Assembly: GCF_049059935.1 (NCBI RefSeq)
Contig: NZ_JBMGQR010000001.1
Location: forward strand, 124,001-188,000
DNA from: JAURVT01 sp049059935
GTDB lineage: Bacteria; Actinomycetota; Actinomycetes; Propionibacteriales; Nocardioidaceae
DNA length: 64,000 bases
Reading direction: 5' to 3'
Positions 8,834 to 19,951 of the stretch are shown here, one piece after another. Both the position numbers and the translations under genes were made by a program. The first letter of the stretch is position 1. Each line of letters opens with the position of its first letter. A model generated the notes under the pieces. The model did no database searches. It saw only the letters and a program-made list of their open reading frames with translations, and was not told the origin of the DNA.

Positions 8834-10255
8834 ATGACCACGACCGACCCCGCGACCACCCTCGAGACCGACGACCTCGACCGCCCACCGACCCGGCGCG
8901 CCTCGCTGCGCCCCCTGCTCACCCGCCTGCACTTCTACGCCGGGATCTTCGTCGGCCCGTTCATCGTGGTCGCGGCGCTCTCTGGCCTGCTCTACGCCGT
9001 CTCGCCTCAGATCGAGCAGGTCGTGCACGCCGACCAGGTCGGCACCGACTCCCGCGGACCCGAGCGGACGCTCGCCGAGCAGGTCGACGCCGCCCGCGCC
9101 GTCCGGCCCGACCTGCCCCTGCTCGCGGTGCGACCCGCCGCCGAGCCCGGCCAGACCACCCGTGTCCTGTTCGACGGCGGTCGCACCGCCGACAGCGAGC
9201 GCCAGGCGATGTTCGTCGACCCCGTCACCGCCGAGACGCAGGGTGAGCTGACCGTCTACGGATCGTCCGGGTCGCTCCCGACCCGCACCTGGATCAGCAA
9301 CCTGCACCGCAGCCTGCACCTCGGCGACGTCGGCCGCCTGTACTCCGAGCTGGCCGCGTCCTGGCTGTGGGTGGTCGCCGTGGTCGGCGTCGCCCTGTGG
9401 TGGACCGGTCGCCGGCGCGGGTCACGGCTGCGACCGTACAGAGACGGTGGACCCCGTCGCCGCACGCTGTCGTGGCACGGAGCCACCGGCACCTGGATCG
9501 TCCTGGGCATGCTGATGCTGTCGGCCACGGGCCTGACCTGGTCCCAGCACGCCGGCGCGAACGTCACCGAGCTGCGCACGGCGCTCAGCTGGTCGACGCC
9601 CGCGGTCACGTCCGACCTGGCGACCGGCACCGGCGACACCGGCGAGCACGAGGGCCACTCCGACCACGGCGGCGGCGCGTCCGAGACCGCACCGGTCGGC
9701 GACGAGCCCGGCGTCGGGTTCGACGCCGCCCGTCAGGCGGCCACCGTCGAGGGCCTGTCGGGGCCGCTCGAGATCACCGCACCCACGAGCGCCACCGGCA
9801 CCTACGTCGTCGCCGAGCTCGACAAGCACTGGCCCACCCGGGCCGACGCCGTGTCGATCGACCCCGCCGACGGGTCCGTCGTCGACGTCGTCCGGTTCGC
9901 GGACTACCCCTTCGCCGCCAAGCTCGCCCGCTGGGGCATCGACCTGCACATGGGTCTGCTCTTCGGCGTCTGGAACCAGGTCGCCCTGGTCCTGCTCGCC
10001 GGCGCGATCACCGCGATGACGGTCTGGGGCTACCGGATGTGGTGGCTGCGCCGTCCCACCCGGGGACCCCGCCTGCGCGCCGGACGCCCCGCGCGGCGCG
10101 GCGCGTGGCGTCAGGCCCCGACGCCCGCGCTCGTCGTCGCGGCCGTCCTCGCTCTGATCGCCGGCTGGTTCATGCCCGTGCTGGGCGTCAGCCTGCTCGG
10201 GTTCCTCGTGGTCGACGCGGTCGTCGGGCTGCAGCGTCGACGGCGGACCGCCTAG
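8834..10255 (+). CDS. PepSY-associated membrane domain protein
   Basis: This 473-residue PepSY_TM (PiuB-like) protein has four predicted membrane helices: LHFYAGIFVGPFIVVAALSG near residue 40, another near 175-190, one near 215-230 and one near 380-395. Two extracytoplasmic PepSY regions lie between them. A His/Asp/Glu-rich loop (EHEGHSDHGGG, about residues 272-282) could bind metal. Relatives are often iron-regulated and linked to siderophore or ferric reduction. Its stop codon shares the palindromic CTAG with the stop of the convergent prfC gene. Confidence 0.85.
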   Translation: MTTTDPATTLETDDLDRPPTRRASLRPLLTRLHFYAGIFVGPFIVVAALSGLLYAVSPQIEQVVHADQVGTDSRGPERTLAEQVDAARAVRPDLPLLAVRPAAEPGQTTRVLFDGGRTADSERQAMFVDPVTAETQGELTVYGSSGSLPTRTWISNLHRSLHLGDVGRLYSELAASWLWVVAVVGVALWWTGRRRGSRLRPYRDGGPRRRTLSWHGATGTWIVLGMLMLSATGLTWSQHAGANVTELRTALSWSTPAVTSDLATGTGDTGEHEGHSDHGGGASETAPVGDEPGVGFDAARQAATVEGLSGPLEITAPTSATGTYVVAELDKHWPTRADAVSIDPADGSVVDVVRFADYPFAAKLARWGIDLHMGLLFGVWNQVALVLLAGAITAMTVWGYRMWWLRRPTRGPRLRAGRPARRGAWRQAPTPALVVAAVLALIAGWFMPVLGVSLLGFLVVDAVVGLQRRRRTA

Positions 10256-11849
10256 GGGCCGTCGAGCAGGCCGAGCTCGGGGTGGTCGCGATCGACCTTC
10301 TGCAGGCGCCAGCGGTCGGCGAACAGCGCGATCGGCGAGCCGTCGAGCCGGTAGGCGATCTCGACGCCGATCGAGCCCTGCAGCAGCTTGACCGCGTCGT
10401 CGTCCGGCAGCGTGCGCGAGACGCCGTGCGACAGCGGCTCGGTGCGGATCGCGGCCCCGAACTCGCTGTCCATCCGCTCGATCGCGACGTCGAACTGCAT
10501 CGGACCGACCGCGGCGAGCACCGGGGCCTGCTCCCCGTGGATGGGCGAGCGCAGCACCTGCACGACACCCTCGCGGTCGAGCTGCGCCAGGCCGCGGTGC
10601 AGCTGCTTGTAGCGGCTGGCGTCGACGCCGCGCGCCACCCGGAAGTGCTCGGGGTCGAAGCGCGGGATCGGCGGGTAGCGGACGGCCGGGCCGGCGTAGA
10701 CGGTGTCGCCGATCGTCAGCTCGCTGGCGTTCACCAGCCCGATGACGTCGCCGGGGTAGGCGACGTCGGCGCTGCGGCGCTCGCGGCCGAACATCGTGTG
10801 CACGTACTTGGTGGTGACCTTGCGGCCGGTGCGCGCGTCGGTGACGCTCATGCCGCGCTCGAACACGCCGCTGCACACGCGGGCGTAGGCCACGTGGTCG
10901 CGGTGCGCCTTGTCCAGGCCCGCCTGCATCTTGAACACCAGCGCGCTGAACGGCGAGCCGACGTCACGGTGGTGCCCGTCGACGTCGTCGGCGCCCGCGG
11001 GCGCGGGTCCGAGCCGCTCGAGCACGCCGAGCAGGTGGCTGACGCCGAAGTTGAGCGCGGCCGAGGCGAACACCGTCGGCGAGGTGTCGCCCGACAGGAA
11101 CGTCTCCTGGTCGTGCACTCCCCCGTCCTCGCGCACCAGCGCCAACGTCTCCTGGGCCGTCGCGAAGTCGACGGGGTGCTGGGCGAGCGCCTCGTCGGCG
11201 GACAGCTGCGTCTCGGGCGCGCGGGTGGCGCCGCCGGCGGTGCGCTCGTACGCCGTCATCTCACCGGTGTCGGCGTCGAGGACGCCGCGGAAGTCGCCCG
11301 CGACGCCGACCGGCCAGGTCAGGGGCGTCGGACGGATGCCGATGCGCTCCTGGATCTGGTCGATCAGCTCGAGCGGGTCCAGACCTGGCCGGTCCCACTT
11401 GTTGACCACGGTGATGATCGGCAGCCGGCGACGCCGGCACACCTGGAACAGCTTGAGCGTCTGCGGCTCGAGGCCCTTGGCGGCGTCGAGCAGCATGACG
11501 GCGCAGTCGACGGCCGACAGCACCCGGTAGGTGTCCTCGGAGAAGTCGGCGTGGCCGGGGGTGTCGAGCAGGTTGAGCACGACCTCGTCGTAGTCGAACT
11601 GCAGCGCCGTGGAGGCGATCGAGATGCCTCGCTGCTGCTCCATCTCCATCCAGTCCGACACGGTGGCGCGGCGGCCGCCCTTGCCGTGGGTGGCACCGGC
11701 CTGCGTGATCACCTGCGCGTGCAGGGCCAACGCCTCGGTCAGCGTCGACTTGCCCGCGTCGGGGTGCGAGATGACGGCGAACGTCCGCCGACGCGCGGCC
11801 TCGCGGACGCCCTCCCCGGCGGTGGACGACTCCTCTGGCACCCGGGTGC

Positions 11850-11853
<4 letters not shown>
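10252..11853 (-). CDS. prfC: Peptide chain release factor 3
   Basis: This 533-residue GTPase recycles class I release factors from the ribosome after translation termination. G-motifs are clear: SHPDAGKST (P-loop, near residue 29), DTPGHADFSEDTYR (G3) and NKWD (G4), followed by the RF3-specific domains II and III. GTG start 11853 overlaps the RNase J stop by four bases (GTGA), so the two are translationally coupled. The frame extends upstream across the RNase J gene but that is shadow. The stop codon overlaps that of the PepSY gene. Confidence 0.95.
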
Positions 11854-13523
<1,670 letters not shown>

Positions 13524-13736
13524 GTGGGGTGGTCCTTCGTTCGCAGGTACGGGGCGGAGTCTGAGGGACACCACGACGGCGGGCGTGCGGCGTCCGCGTC
13601 GCGGTGGGGCTTCCACTCAGGACTCGGCCCGACGAGCGGTGCCGTCGCTCGGCCCGGGGTCGTCGGCGCGCGAGGTCTGGACGCGTCCGACGCGGGCGGC
13701 GTCAGCCTCGATCGTACTCGCTCCCGGGCCCGTGCC

Positions 13737-15431
13737 TCACGGCGCGGAGGGCACCATCCAGTCGAGCACCGGCGTGGACTGCAGACCGACCAGGATGCAC
13801 ATCAGCACGAGCAGTCCCAGGCTCCAGCCGATGACCTTGCGGAAGATGTCGCCCTCGCGTCCGCTGAGGCCCACCGCGGCGGCCGCGATGGCGAGGTTCT
13901 GGGGGCTGACCATCTTGCCGAGGACGCCGCCCGAGGTGTTGGCCGAGGCCATCAGCACGGGGTCGAGCCCGGCCTGGGCGGCGGTCTGCACCTGCAGCGC
14001 GCCGAACAGGGCGTTGGCGGAGGTGTCCGAGCCGGTGACGGCGACGCCGATCCAGCCCAGGATCGGTGCGATCACCGCGAACGCCGAACCCGTCTGGGCG
14101 AGCCACGCACCGAGCGAGCCCGTCATGCCCGACAGGTTCAGCACGTAGGCCAGCGCCAGCACCGCCATCACGGTGATGATCGCCGACCGCAGCTCGACGT
14201 AGGTGCGGCCGTACGCCCGCAGCGCCTCGCCGGGGCTCACCTTGAGGACCACCATGGTGATCAGGCCCGCGAGGATCATCAGGGTGCCGGCGGCCGGGAG
14301 CCAGTTCAGCGTGTAGGTGGTGGTCGAGACGGGGTCGCCCGCGGGGTTCAGCACCTCCAGGCCGGGCCAGTCGAACGCCACCGTCCACGGCTTCTCGGCC
14401 AGGAAGTCCTTGATCGCGGGCAGGTTGGCGATCGAGAAGATCGCGATGATGACCACGTACGGCGCGTAGGCGCGGGCCACGTCCGAGCGGCTGTCCGTGA
14501 CCGGGCCCTCGGCCGTGGTGGTGCCGCCGGACCCCGACGACCCCGTGGTCGTGCGGGCCTCCGCGCGGGAGGGGTCGACGTCCGCGGTGACGATCTCCGA
14601 CGGCGACCAGACCCGTCCGAGCAGGACCACGGCGGCGGCACCGGCCAGCGCGGCGATGATGTCGGCGAGCGGCACCGAGATGAAGTTGGCCGACACGTAC
14701 TGGGCGAGCGCGAACGCCACGCCGCAGACGACGGCCGGCAGCCAGGCCTGGCGGATGCCGCGCCGGCCGTCGACCACCAGCACCAGGATCAGCGGCACGA
14801 TCACGGCCAGGAGAGGCGTCTGGCGTCCCGTCATCGCCCCGAGCGTCTCGGTGGTCAGGCGCGGGTCGTCGCTGACGCCCGAGGTGACGGTGGCCAGCGT
14901 GACGATCGGGGTGGCCAGCGCGCCGAACGCGACGGGCGCGGTGTTGGCGATGAGGGCCACCACCGCCGCCTTCAACGGCTCGAAGCCGAGCGCCATGAGC
15001 ATCACGACGGTGATCGCCACCGGGGTGCCGAAGCCGGCCAGCGCCTCGAGGAGCGCCCCGAAGCAGAACGCGATGATGATCGCCTGCACCCGCTGGTCGG
15101 GGCTGACGGTCTCGAACGAGCGGCGCAGCACGTCGAAGTGGCCCGACTTCACCGTGAGGTTGTAGACCCAGATCGCGTTGATGACGATCCACAGGATCGG
15201 GAAGAACCCGAACGCCGCACCCTCGGTGGTGGCGAGCAGCGCCTGGCCGACGGGCATCGAGAACAGCGCGACCGCGAGCACGATCGAGACGCCCAGCGAG
15301 ATCAGCCCCGCGACCCAGGCCTTGAGGCGCAGGGCGCCGAGCAGGACGAACAGGGTGAGCAGCGGGACGGCCGCCACCAGGGCGCTGGCGGTCAGCGACC
15401 CGCCGACGGCGTCGAGGTCTTGCTGGAACAT
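13737..15431 (-). CDS. L-lactate/glycolate permease (LldP/GlcA family)
   Basis: This 564-residue protein of the lactate permease family has about 12-14 membrane helices and typical segments GALLEALAGFGTPVAITVVMLMALGF and GSDTSANALFGALQ. A longer Ser/Gly/Thr-rich loop (GSSGSGGTTTAEG) sits mid-protein. It is the last gene of the glc operon. E. coli GlcA (glycolate) and LldP (lactate) are paralogues with overlapping substrates, and the neighbouring glycolate oxidase genes favour a glycolate role. It lies 37 bases after glcF. The 213 bases between it and rnj hold only non-coding, promoter-type sequence. Confidence 0.92.
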   Translation of the reverse strand: MFQQDLDAVGGSLTASALVAAVPLLTLFVLLGALRLKAWVAGLISLGVSIVLAVALFSMPVGQALLATTEGAAFGFFPILWIVINAIWVYNLTVKSGHFDVLRRSFETVSPDQRVQAIIIAFCFGALLEALAGFGTPVAITVVMLMALGFEPLKAAVVALIANTAPVAFGALATPIVTLATVTSGVSDDPRLTTETLGAMTGRQTPLLAVIVPLILVLVVDGRRGIRQAWLPAVVCGVAFALAQYVSANFISVPLADIIAALAGAAAVVLLGRVWSPSEIVTADVDPSRAEARTTTGSSGSGGTTTAEGPVTDSRSDVARAYAPYVVIIAIFSIANLPAIKDFLAEKPWTVAFDWPGLEVLNPAGDPVSTTTYTLNWLPAAGTLMILAGLITMVVLKVSPGEALRAYGRTYVELRSAIITVMAVLALAYVLNLSGMTGSLGAWLAQTGSAFAVIAPILGWIGVAVTGSDTSANALFGALQVQTAAQAGLDPVLMASANTSGGVLGKMVSPQNLAIAAAAVGLSGREGDIFRKVIGWSLGLLVLMCILVGLQSTPVLDWMVPSAP

Positions 15432-15468
15432 GGTGCTCTTTCCGGTGTCGGTGGAGCGGTGGGGTCGG

Positions 15469-16857
15469 TCAGGGCAGCAACGTGCCGACGTCCGCCCCGC
15501 GGATCGAGGCGTCCAGCACCTCGACGGTGTGCGCCATGCCCATCGGGTGGCCCGAGCGCTCGATGGCCGCGGTGACCTGCATCAGGCACCCGGGGTTGGC
15601 GGTGACCAGCAGCTCGGCGCCGGTGGCGACGATGTTGCGGGCCTTGCGGTCGCCGAGCTCCTGGGCGGGCTCGGGGTTGAGGATGTTGTAGACGCCCGCG
15701 GACCCGCAGCACAGGTCGCCCTCGGGGATCTCGCGCAGCGTCAGGCCGGGCACCCCGCGGAGCAGCTCGCGCGGCTGGGAGCGCACGCCTTGGGCGTGCG
15801 CCAGGTGGCACGCGTCGTGGTAGGCGATCGTCACCTCGAGCGGGTGCCGCGGGGCCACCGGGCCGAGCTCGTCCAGCAGCTCGCTGACGTCGCGGACCCG
15901 CTCGGCGAAGACGCGGGCACGGTCGGCGTAGGCGGGGTCGTCGGCCAGCAGCTCGGCGTACTCCTTCATCGTCGAGCCACAGCCGGCGGAGTTGACGACG
16001 ACCCGCTCGACGTCGGAGTCCTCGAACGCGTCGACGAGCGCACGGGCGTACGCCTGGCCCTCGGGCTCGCGTCCGTTGTGCACCGACAGCGCGCCGCAGC
16101 AGGCCTGCGACGGCGGGACGACGACGTCGCAGCCCTCGGCCACCAGCACGCGGGCCGTGGCCGCGTTGACGCCGGGGAAGAACGCGCCCTGGACGCAGCC
16201 GACGAGCATGCCCACCGTCATCCGGCGCTCCCCCACCGCAGCCATCCGCTCGGGGAGCGGCATCGCCTTGCCGAGCCGGGGGGCCAGGCGCTCCATCGCG
16301 GCCAGCTGGGGCGAGATCCTGTCGAGCAGGCCCGAGCGGCGCATCGCCCTGTCGAGGCCGGTGCGCTGCAGCACGCGCAGCGGGCCGCGCAGCAGCCGCA
16401 GACGCTTCGGGTGCGGGAACAACGCGAAGATCAGGCCGCGCAGGGCCCGGTCGGGCGCGCTGCGCTGGTGCCGCCGCTCGACCTGCGCGCGGGTCTGCTC
16501 GATCAGGCGGTCGTACTGGACGCCGCTCGGGCACGCGGTCACGCAGGCCATGCAGCCCAGGCACGCGTCGATGTGGCCGACCATCGAGTCGGTCATCGGC
16601 TCGCCCTCGAGCCCCTCCTTCATCAGGTAGATGCGCCCGCGGGGGCTGTCCATCTCCTCGCCCCACAGTGAGTAGGTGGGGCAGGTGGGCAGGCAGAAGC
16701 CGCAGTGCACGCAGTCGCCGATCAACGCCGCGTCGGGCGGTCGGTGGTCGTCGAAGGCCCCCACCGACCCGTTCGCCAGGCCGCCGAGCACGTCGCCGTG
16801 GTCGACCACCGCACCCATCTCGCCGAGGGTCCCCTCGGTGTCCTTCTGCTCGGTCAT
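15469..16857 (-). CDS. glcF: Glycolate oxidase iron-sulfur subunit GlcF
   Basis: This 462-residue protein has two 4Fe-4S ferredoxin motifs, CVHCGFCLPTCPTY and CLGCMACVTACPSG, in the first 115 residues. Two CCG domains follow (CCGALSVHNG and CCGSAGVYN), the arrangement of GlcF. It accepts electrons from the GlcD/GlcE flavin subunits and passes them to the membrane quinone pool. ATG 16857 follows the glcE stop by two bases. The frame is open upstream through glcE, which is not coding in this frame. Confidence 0.94.
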   Translation of the reverse strand: MTEQKDTEGTLGEMGAVVDHGDVLGGLANGSVGAFDDHRPPDAALIGDCVHCGFCLPTCPTYSLWGEEMDSPRGRIYLMKEGLEGEPMTDSMVGHIDACLGCMACVTACPSGVQYDRLIEQTRAQVERRHQRSAPDRALRGLIFALFPHPKRLRLLRGPLRVLQRTGLDRAMRRSGLLDRISPQLAAMERLAPRLGKAMPLPERMAAVGERRMTVGMLVGCVQGAFFPGVNAATARVLVAEGCDVVVPPSQACCGALSVHNGREPEGQAYARALVDAFEDSDVERVVVNSAGCGSTMKEYAELLADDPAYADRARVFAERVRDVSELLDELGPVAPRHPLEVTIAYHDACHLAHAQGVRSQPRELLRGVPGLTLREIPEGDLCCGSAGVYNILNPEPAQELGDRKARNIVATGAELLVTANPGCLMQVTAAIERSGHPMGMAHTVEVLDASIRGADVGTLLP

Positions 16858-16859
16858 CG

Positions 16860-18044
16860 TCAGATACCTCCCACGAAGCGGCCCGGCGCGAGCCGGTGGT
16901 CGGGGTCGAACTGGTCCTTGACGCGGCGCATCAGCTCCAGCGCCGCCACCGGACCCCAGGCGTCGACGGCCTGCTTCACCGCGGCCGGTGCGTCGACCAC
17001 GACGGTGCTGCCGCCGTGACGCAGGCACGCCGCACGCAGTCGCTCGACCGCGCCGACGGTGTCGGCGACCGGCGTCGTCGGGCGGAGGGCCGCGTACGCC
17101 ACGCCCGAGCCCGCCGACCCACGGACCGTCGCACCGACCGCGTCGGCCTCGGCGAGGACGTCGCGCAGGCCGGTGAGCGCGAAGGTGAGCTTGAGCGCCG
17201 TGCTGCGGTCGTCGCCCGTGGCGGTGACGTCCCACGGGTAGGTCGCCGCGGGCTCGTCGGACTCGCTGGCGTCGGCGCCCAGCAGCTCGCGGAGCCGGCC
17301 CGCACGGCCGGCGACGCCGTCCTCGCGTCCCTCGAGCAGGACGCTGACGGCGCCGCGGCCGTCGGTCCACTCGACCTCGACGGCGGCGGGCACGACCTGG
17401 CTGTGCACGGCGGCCTGCGCCAGCTCGAGCGCCCGTGCCGGGTCGGTGGCAGGCGCGCTCACCCACCGGCTGGTGGCGGGCAGGGGGTGCAGGCGGAAGG
17501 TGGCGTCGACGACGACGCCGAGCGTGCCGAACGAGCCGATCATCAGCTTGCCGATGTCGTAGCCCGCGACGTTCTTGACCACGCGTCCACCGGCCTTGGC
17601 CACGACGCCGTCGGCGCGCACGAACGTGATGCCGATCAGCAGGTCGCGCGCGGCCCCGACCGAGACACGTCGGGCGCCGCTGGCGTTGGTGGCCAGCACG
17701 CCGCCGACGGTGCCGCCGGGCACGGTCTCGTCGAGGGTCAGGCGCTGCTCTCCCCCGGCCACCACGCGCTGCAGCTCGCGCATCGGCGTGCCGGCCTGGG
17801 CGGAGACGATCAGGTCGCCCGCGGCGTGGTCGAGCACCCGGTCCATCGCCGACAGGTCGAGCAGCACGTCGACCGAGCGCGGCGGCGCGGCCCACGTCAG
17901 CTTGGTGCCGGCACCGCGGGGCACGACGGTGAGCCCGTCGGACGCCGCGGCACACATCACCTCGGCCACCTCCTCGACGCTGGTGGGCCGGGCGACCGTT
18001 CCGGCCTCCACGCCGTCGACGGCGTCGCGCACGTCGGTCGTCAT
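16860..18044 (-). CDS. glcE: Glycolate oxidase FAD-binding subunit GlcE
   Basis: This 394-residue FAD-binding protein has a PCMH-type FAD domain (VVPRGAGTKLTW near residue 40, GGTVGGVLATNASGARR near 108, GGRVVKNVAGYDIGKLMIGSFGTLG near 150). Its substrate/cap portion is shorter than in GlcD, as expected for GlcE. It forms the oxidase with GlcD and GlcF. ATG 18044 overlaps the glcD stop by one base (TGATG). Confidence 0.93.
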   Translation of the reverse strand: MTTDVRDAVDGVEAGTVARPTSVEEVAEVMCAAASDGLTVVPRGAGTKLTWAAPPRSVDVLLDLSAMDRVLDHAAGDLIVSAQAGTPMRELQRVVAGGEQRLTLDETVPGGTVGGVLATNASGARRVSVGAARDLLIGITFVRADGVVAKAGGRVVKNVAGYDIGKLMIGSFGTLGVVVDATFRLHPLPATSRWVSAPATDPARALELAQAAVHSQVVPAAVEVEWTDGRGAVSVLLEGREDGVAGRAGRLRELLGADASESDEPAATYPWDVTATGDDRSTALKLTFALTGLRDVLAEADAVGATVRGSAGSGVAYAALRPTTPVADTVGAVERLRAACLRHGGSTVVVDAPAAVKQAVDAWGPVAALELMRRVKDQFDPDHRLAPGRFVGGI

Positions 18045-19510
18045 CAGAAGACCTCCGCGAGACCGGCGTCCTGCAGCGGGTGGGCGCCCTTGTGCCGGCC
18101 GGGCACCTCGCCGCACAGGCGGGGCGTCGGGAACAGCTTGCCCGGGTTGGAGATGCCGCCGGGGTCGAAGGCGCAGCGCACCAGCTGCATCGTGTCGAGG
18201 TCGTCGTCGCTGTACATCCGGGGCATGTACTTGGCCTTGTCCATGCCCACGCCGTGCTCCCCCGTGATGGAGCCGCCGTGCTCGATGCACAGGTCGAGGA
18301 TCGCGCCGCTGACCTCCTCGGCCGCGTCGCCGGCGCCCTCCACCGCGTCGTCGAACAGGACCAGCGGGTGCAGGTTGCCGTCGCCGGCGTGGAAGACGTT
18401 GGCCACGCGCACGCCGGACGTGCCCGACAGCGCCGCGATGGCGGTGAGCACCTCGGGCAGGGCGGTGCGCGGGATGACGCCGTCCTGGACGATGTAGTCC
18501 GGGCTGATGCGGCCCACGGCGGCGAACGCGGACTTGCGTCCCTTCCAGATCAGCGCGCGGTCGACGGGGTCGGTGGCCAGGCGCTGCTCGAACGAGCCGT
18601 TCTCGGCGCAGAGCCGCTCGACGTCGGCGTACTCGGCCTCGACGTCCTCGGCCGCGCCGTCGAGCTCGATCACCAGCACCGCGCCGGCGCCGTCGGGGTA
18701 GTTGCAGTGCACGGCCGCCTCGGCGGCCTCGATCGCGAGGGCGTCCATCATCTCGATGGCCGCCGGCACGATGCCCGCGGAGATGATCGCCGAGGTCGCC
18801 GCACCCGCGTGGTCGGTGGACTCGAAGCCGACCAGGATCGTGCGCACCTCCTCGGGCAGCCGGGTGAGCTTGAGGACCGCCGAGGTGACGATGCCGAGCG
18901 TGCCCTCCGAGCCCACCACGGCACCGAGCAGGTCGTACCCGGGCGAGTCGGGCGCGTCGCCGCCGAGGCGGACGATGTCGCCGCCCGGCGTCACGAAGTC
19001 GGCACCCACGACGTGGTTCGTCGTGAAGCCGTACTTCAGGCAGTGCGCGCCTCCGGAGTTCTCGGCGACGTTGCCGCCGATGGAGCAGATCTGCTGGCTC
19101 GAGGGGTCGGGTGCGTAGTAGTAGCCGTCGGGCGTGGTGGCGCGGGTGACGTCGAGGTTGATGACGCCGGGCTCGACGACGGCGCGCTGGTCGTCGCGGC
19201 GCACCTCGGTGATCGTGCGCATCCGCGACGTCACGACGAGCACGCCCTCGGCGTGGGGCAGCGCGCCGCCGGACAGGCCGGTGCCCGAGCCGCGCGCGAC
19301 GTACGGGACGCCGTGCTCGGCGCAGGCACCGACGAGCGCGGCGAGCTGCCCGGCGTCCTCGGGGATCACCACGAGCGCCGGTGTCACGCGGTAGTGCGCG
19401 AGGCCGTCGCACTCGTACGTCCGCAGCCGGGCGCGGTCGGTGATCACGCCCTCGGCGGGCAGCAGCCGACGCGCGACGGCGGCCACCGCGTCCACACCCG
19501 TGCTCGTCAT
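18044..19510 (-). CDS. glcD: Glycolate oxidase catalytic subunit GlcD
   Basis: This 488-residue FAD-linked oxidase has the FAD motif VPYVARGSGTGLSGGALP near residue 68 and PDPSSQQICSIGGNVAENSGG near 133. The C-terminal cap holds the metal/substrate histidines (NVFHAGDGNLHPLVLF and ITGEHGVGMDK), as in GlcD and related D-lactate dehydrogenases. It oxidises glycolate to glyoxylate, which malate synthase G in the same operon can condense with acetyl-CoA. D-lactate is an alternative substrate. It lies nine bases after glcG. Confidence 0.93.
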   Translation of the reverse strand: MTSTGVDAVAAVARRLLPAEGVITDRARLRTYECDGLAHYRVTPALVVIPEDAGQLAALVGACAEHGVPYVARGSGTGLSGGALPHAEGVLVVTSRMRTITEVRRDDQRAVVEPGVINLDVTRATTPDGYYYAPDPSSQQICSIGGNVAENSGGAHCLKYGFTTNHVVGADFVTPGGDIVRLGGDAPDSPGYDLLGAVVGSEGTLGIVTSAVLKLTRLPEEVRTILVGFESTDHAGAATSAIISAGIVPAAIEMMDALAIEAAEAAVHCNYPDGAGAVLVIELDGAAEDVEAEYADVERLCAENGSFEQRLATDPVDRALIWKGRKSAFAAVGRISPDYIVQDGVIPRTALPEVLTAIAALSGTSGVRVANVFHAGDGNLHPLVLFDDAVEGAGDAAEEVSGAILDLCIEHGGSITGEHGVGMDKAKYMPRMYSDDDLDTMQLVRCAFDPGGISNPGKLFPTPRLCGEVPGRHKGAHPLQDAGLAEVF

Positions 19511-19519
19511 CGCTCCTCC

Positions 19520-19951
19520 TCAGTCGGCCTGCGCGGTGAGACCCGCGCTCTCGATCCCGGCCACGGCGGCGGCCTCGTCGTTGTCGGAGGTGTCGCCGGT
19601 GATGCCGACGGCCCCCAGCAGGGCGCCGTCGGCGTCGCGCACGAGCACGCCACCGGGCACCGGCACGAGCGACCCGCCGACGGCGGACGTCACGGCGGCG
19701 ACGAAGTACGCCTGCTGCTCGGCGCGCGCCATGATCGAGCGCGAGCCCATGCCGAGCGCCAGGGCGCCGTGGGCCTTGCCGAAGGCGATCTCGAAGCGGC
19801 TCATCGAGGCGCCGTCCTCGCGCTCGGCGGCGACCACGTGGCCACCGGTGTCGAGGACGACGACGGTGAGGGGCTTGAGACCCGCCTGCTGGCCGTGCGC
19901 GCGGGCTGCCGCGACGACGGTGCGGGCGGTCTCGAGGTCGATGCTGGTCAC
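19520..19951 (-). CDS. glcG: GlcG/HbpS family haem-binding-type protein
   Basis: This 143-residue single-domain protein of the GlcG/HbpS (DUF336) family has the typical PLTVVVLDTGGHVVAAEREDGA strand-turn-strand near residues 27-48 and a GALLGAVGITGDTSDNDE segment near 108-125. HbpS relatives bind haem or cobalamin. The role of GlcG in the E. coli glc operon is unsettled. GTG 19951 overlaps the malate synthase stop (GTGA). Presence inside the operon repeats the E. coli gene set. Confidence 0.88.
   Translation of the reverse strand: MTSIDLETARTVVAAARAHGQQAGLKPLTVVVLDTGGHVVAAEREDGASMSRFEIAFGKAHGALALGMGSRSIMARAEQQAYFVAAVTSAVGGSLVPVPGGVLVRDADGALLGAVGITGDTSDNDEAAAVAGIESAGLTAQAD

Noticed and set aside
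9658..9690. His-rich stretch in the PepSY protein as a separate metal-binding gene
   Set aside because: It lies within the open, well-supported PepSY reading frame and is a loop of that protein.
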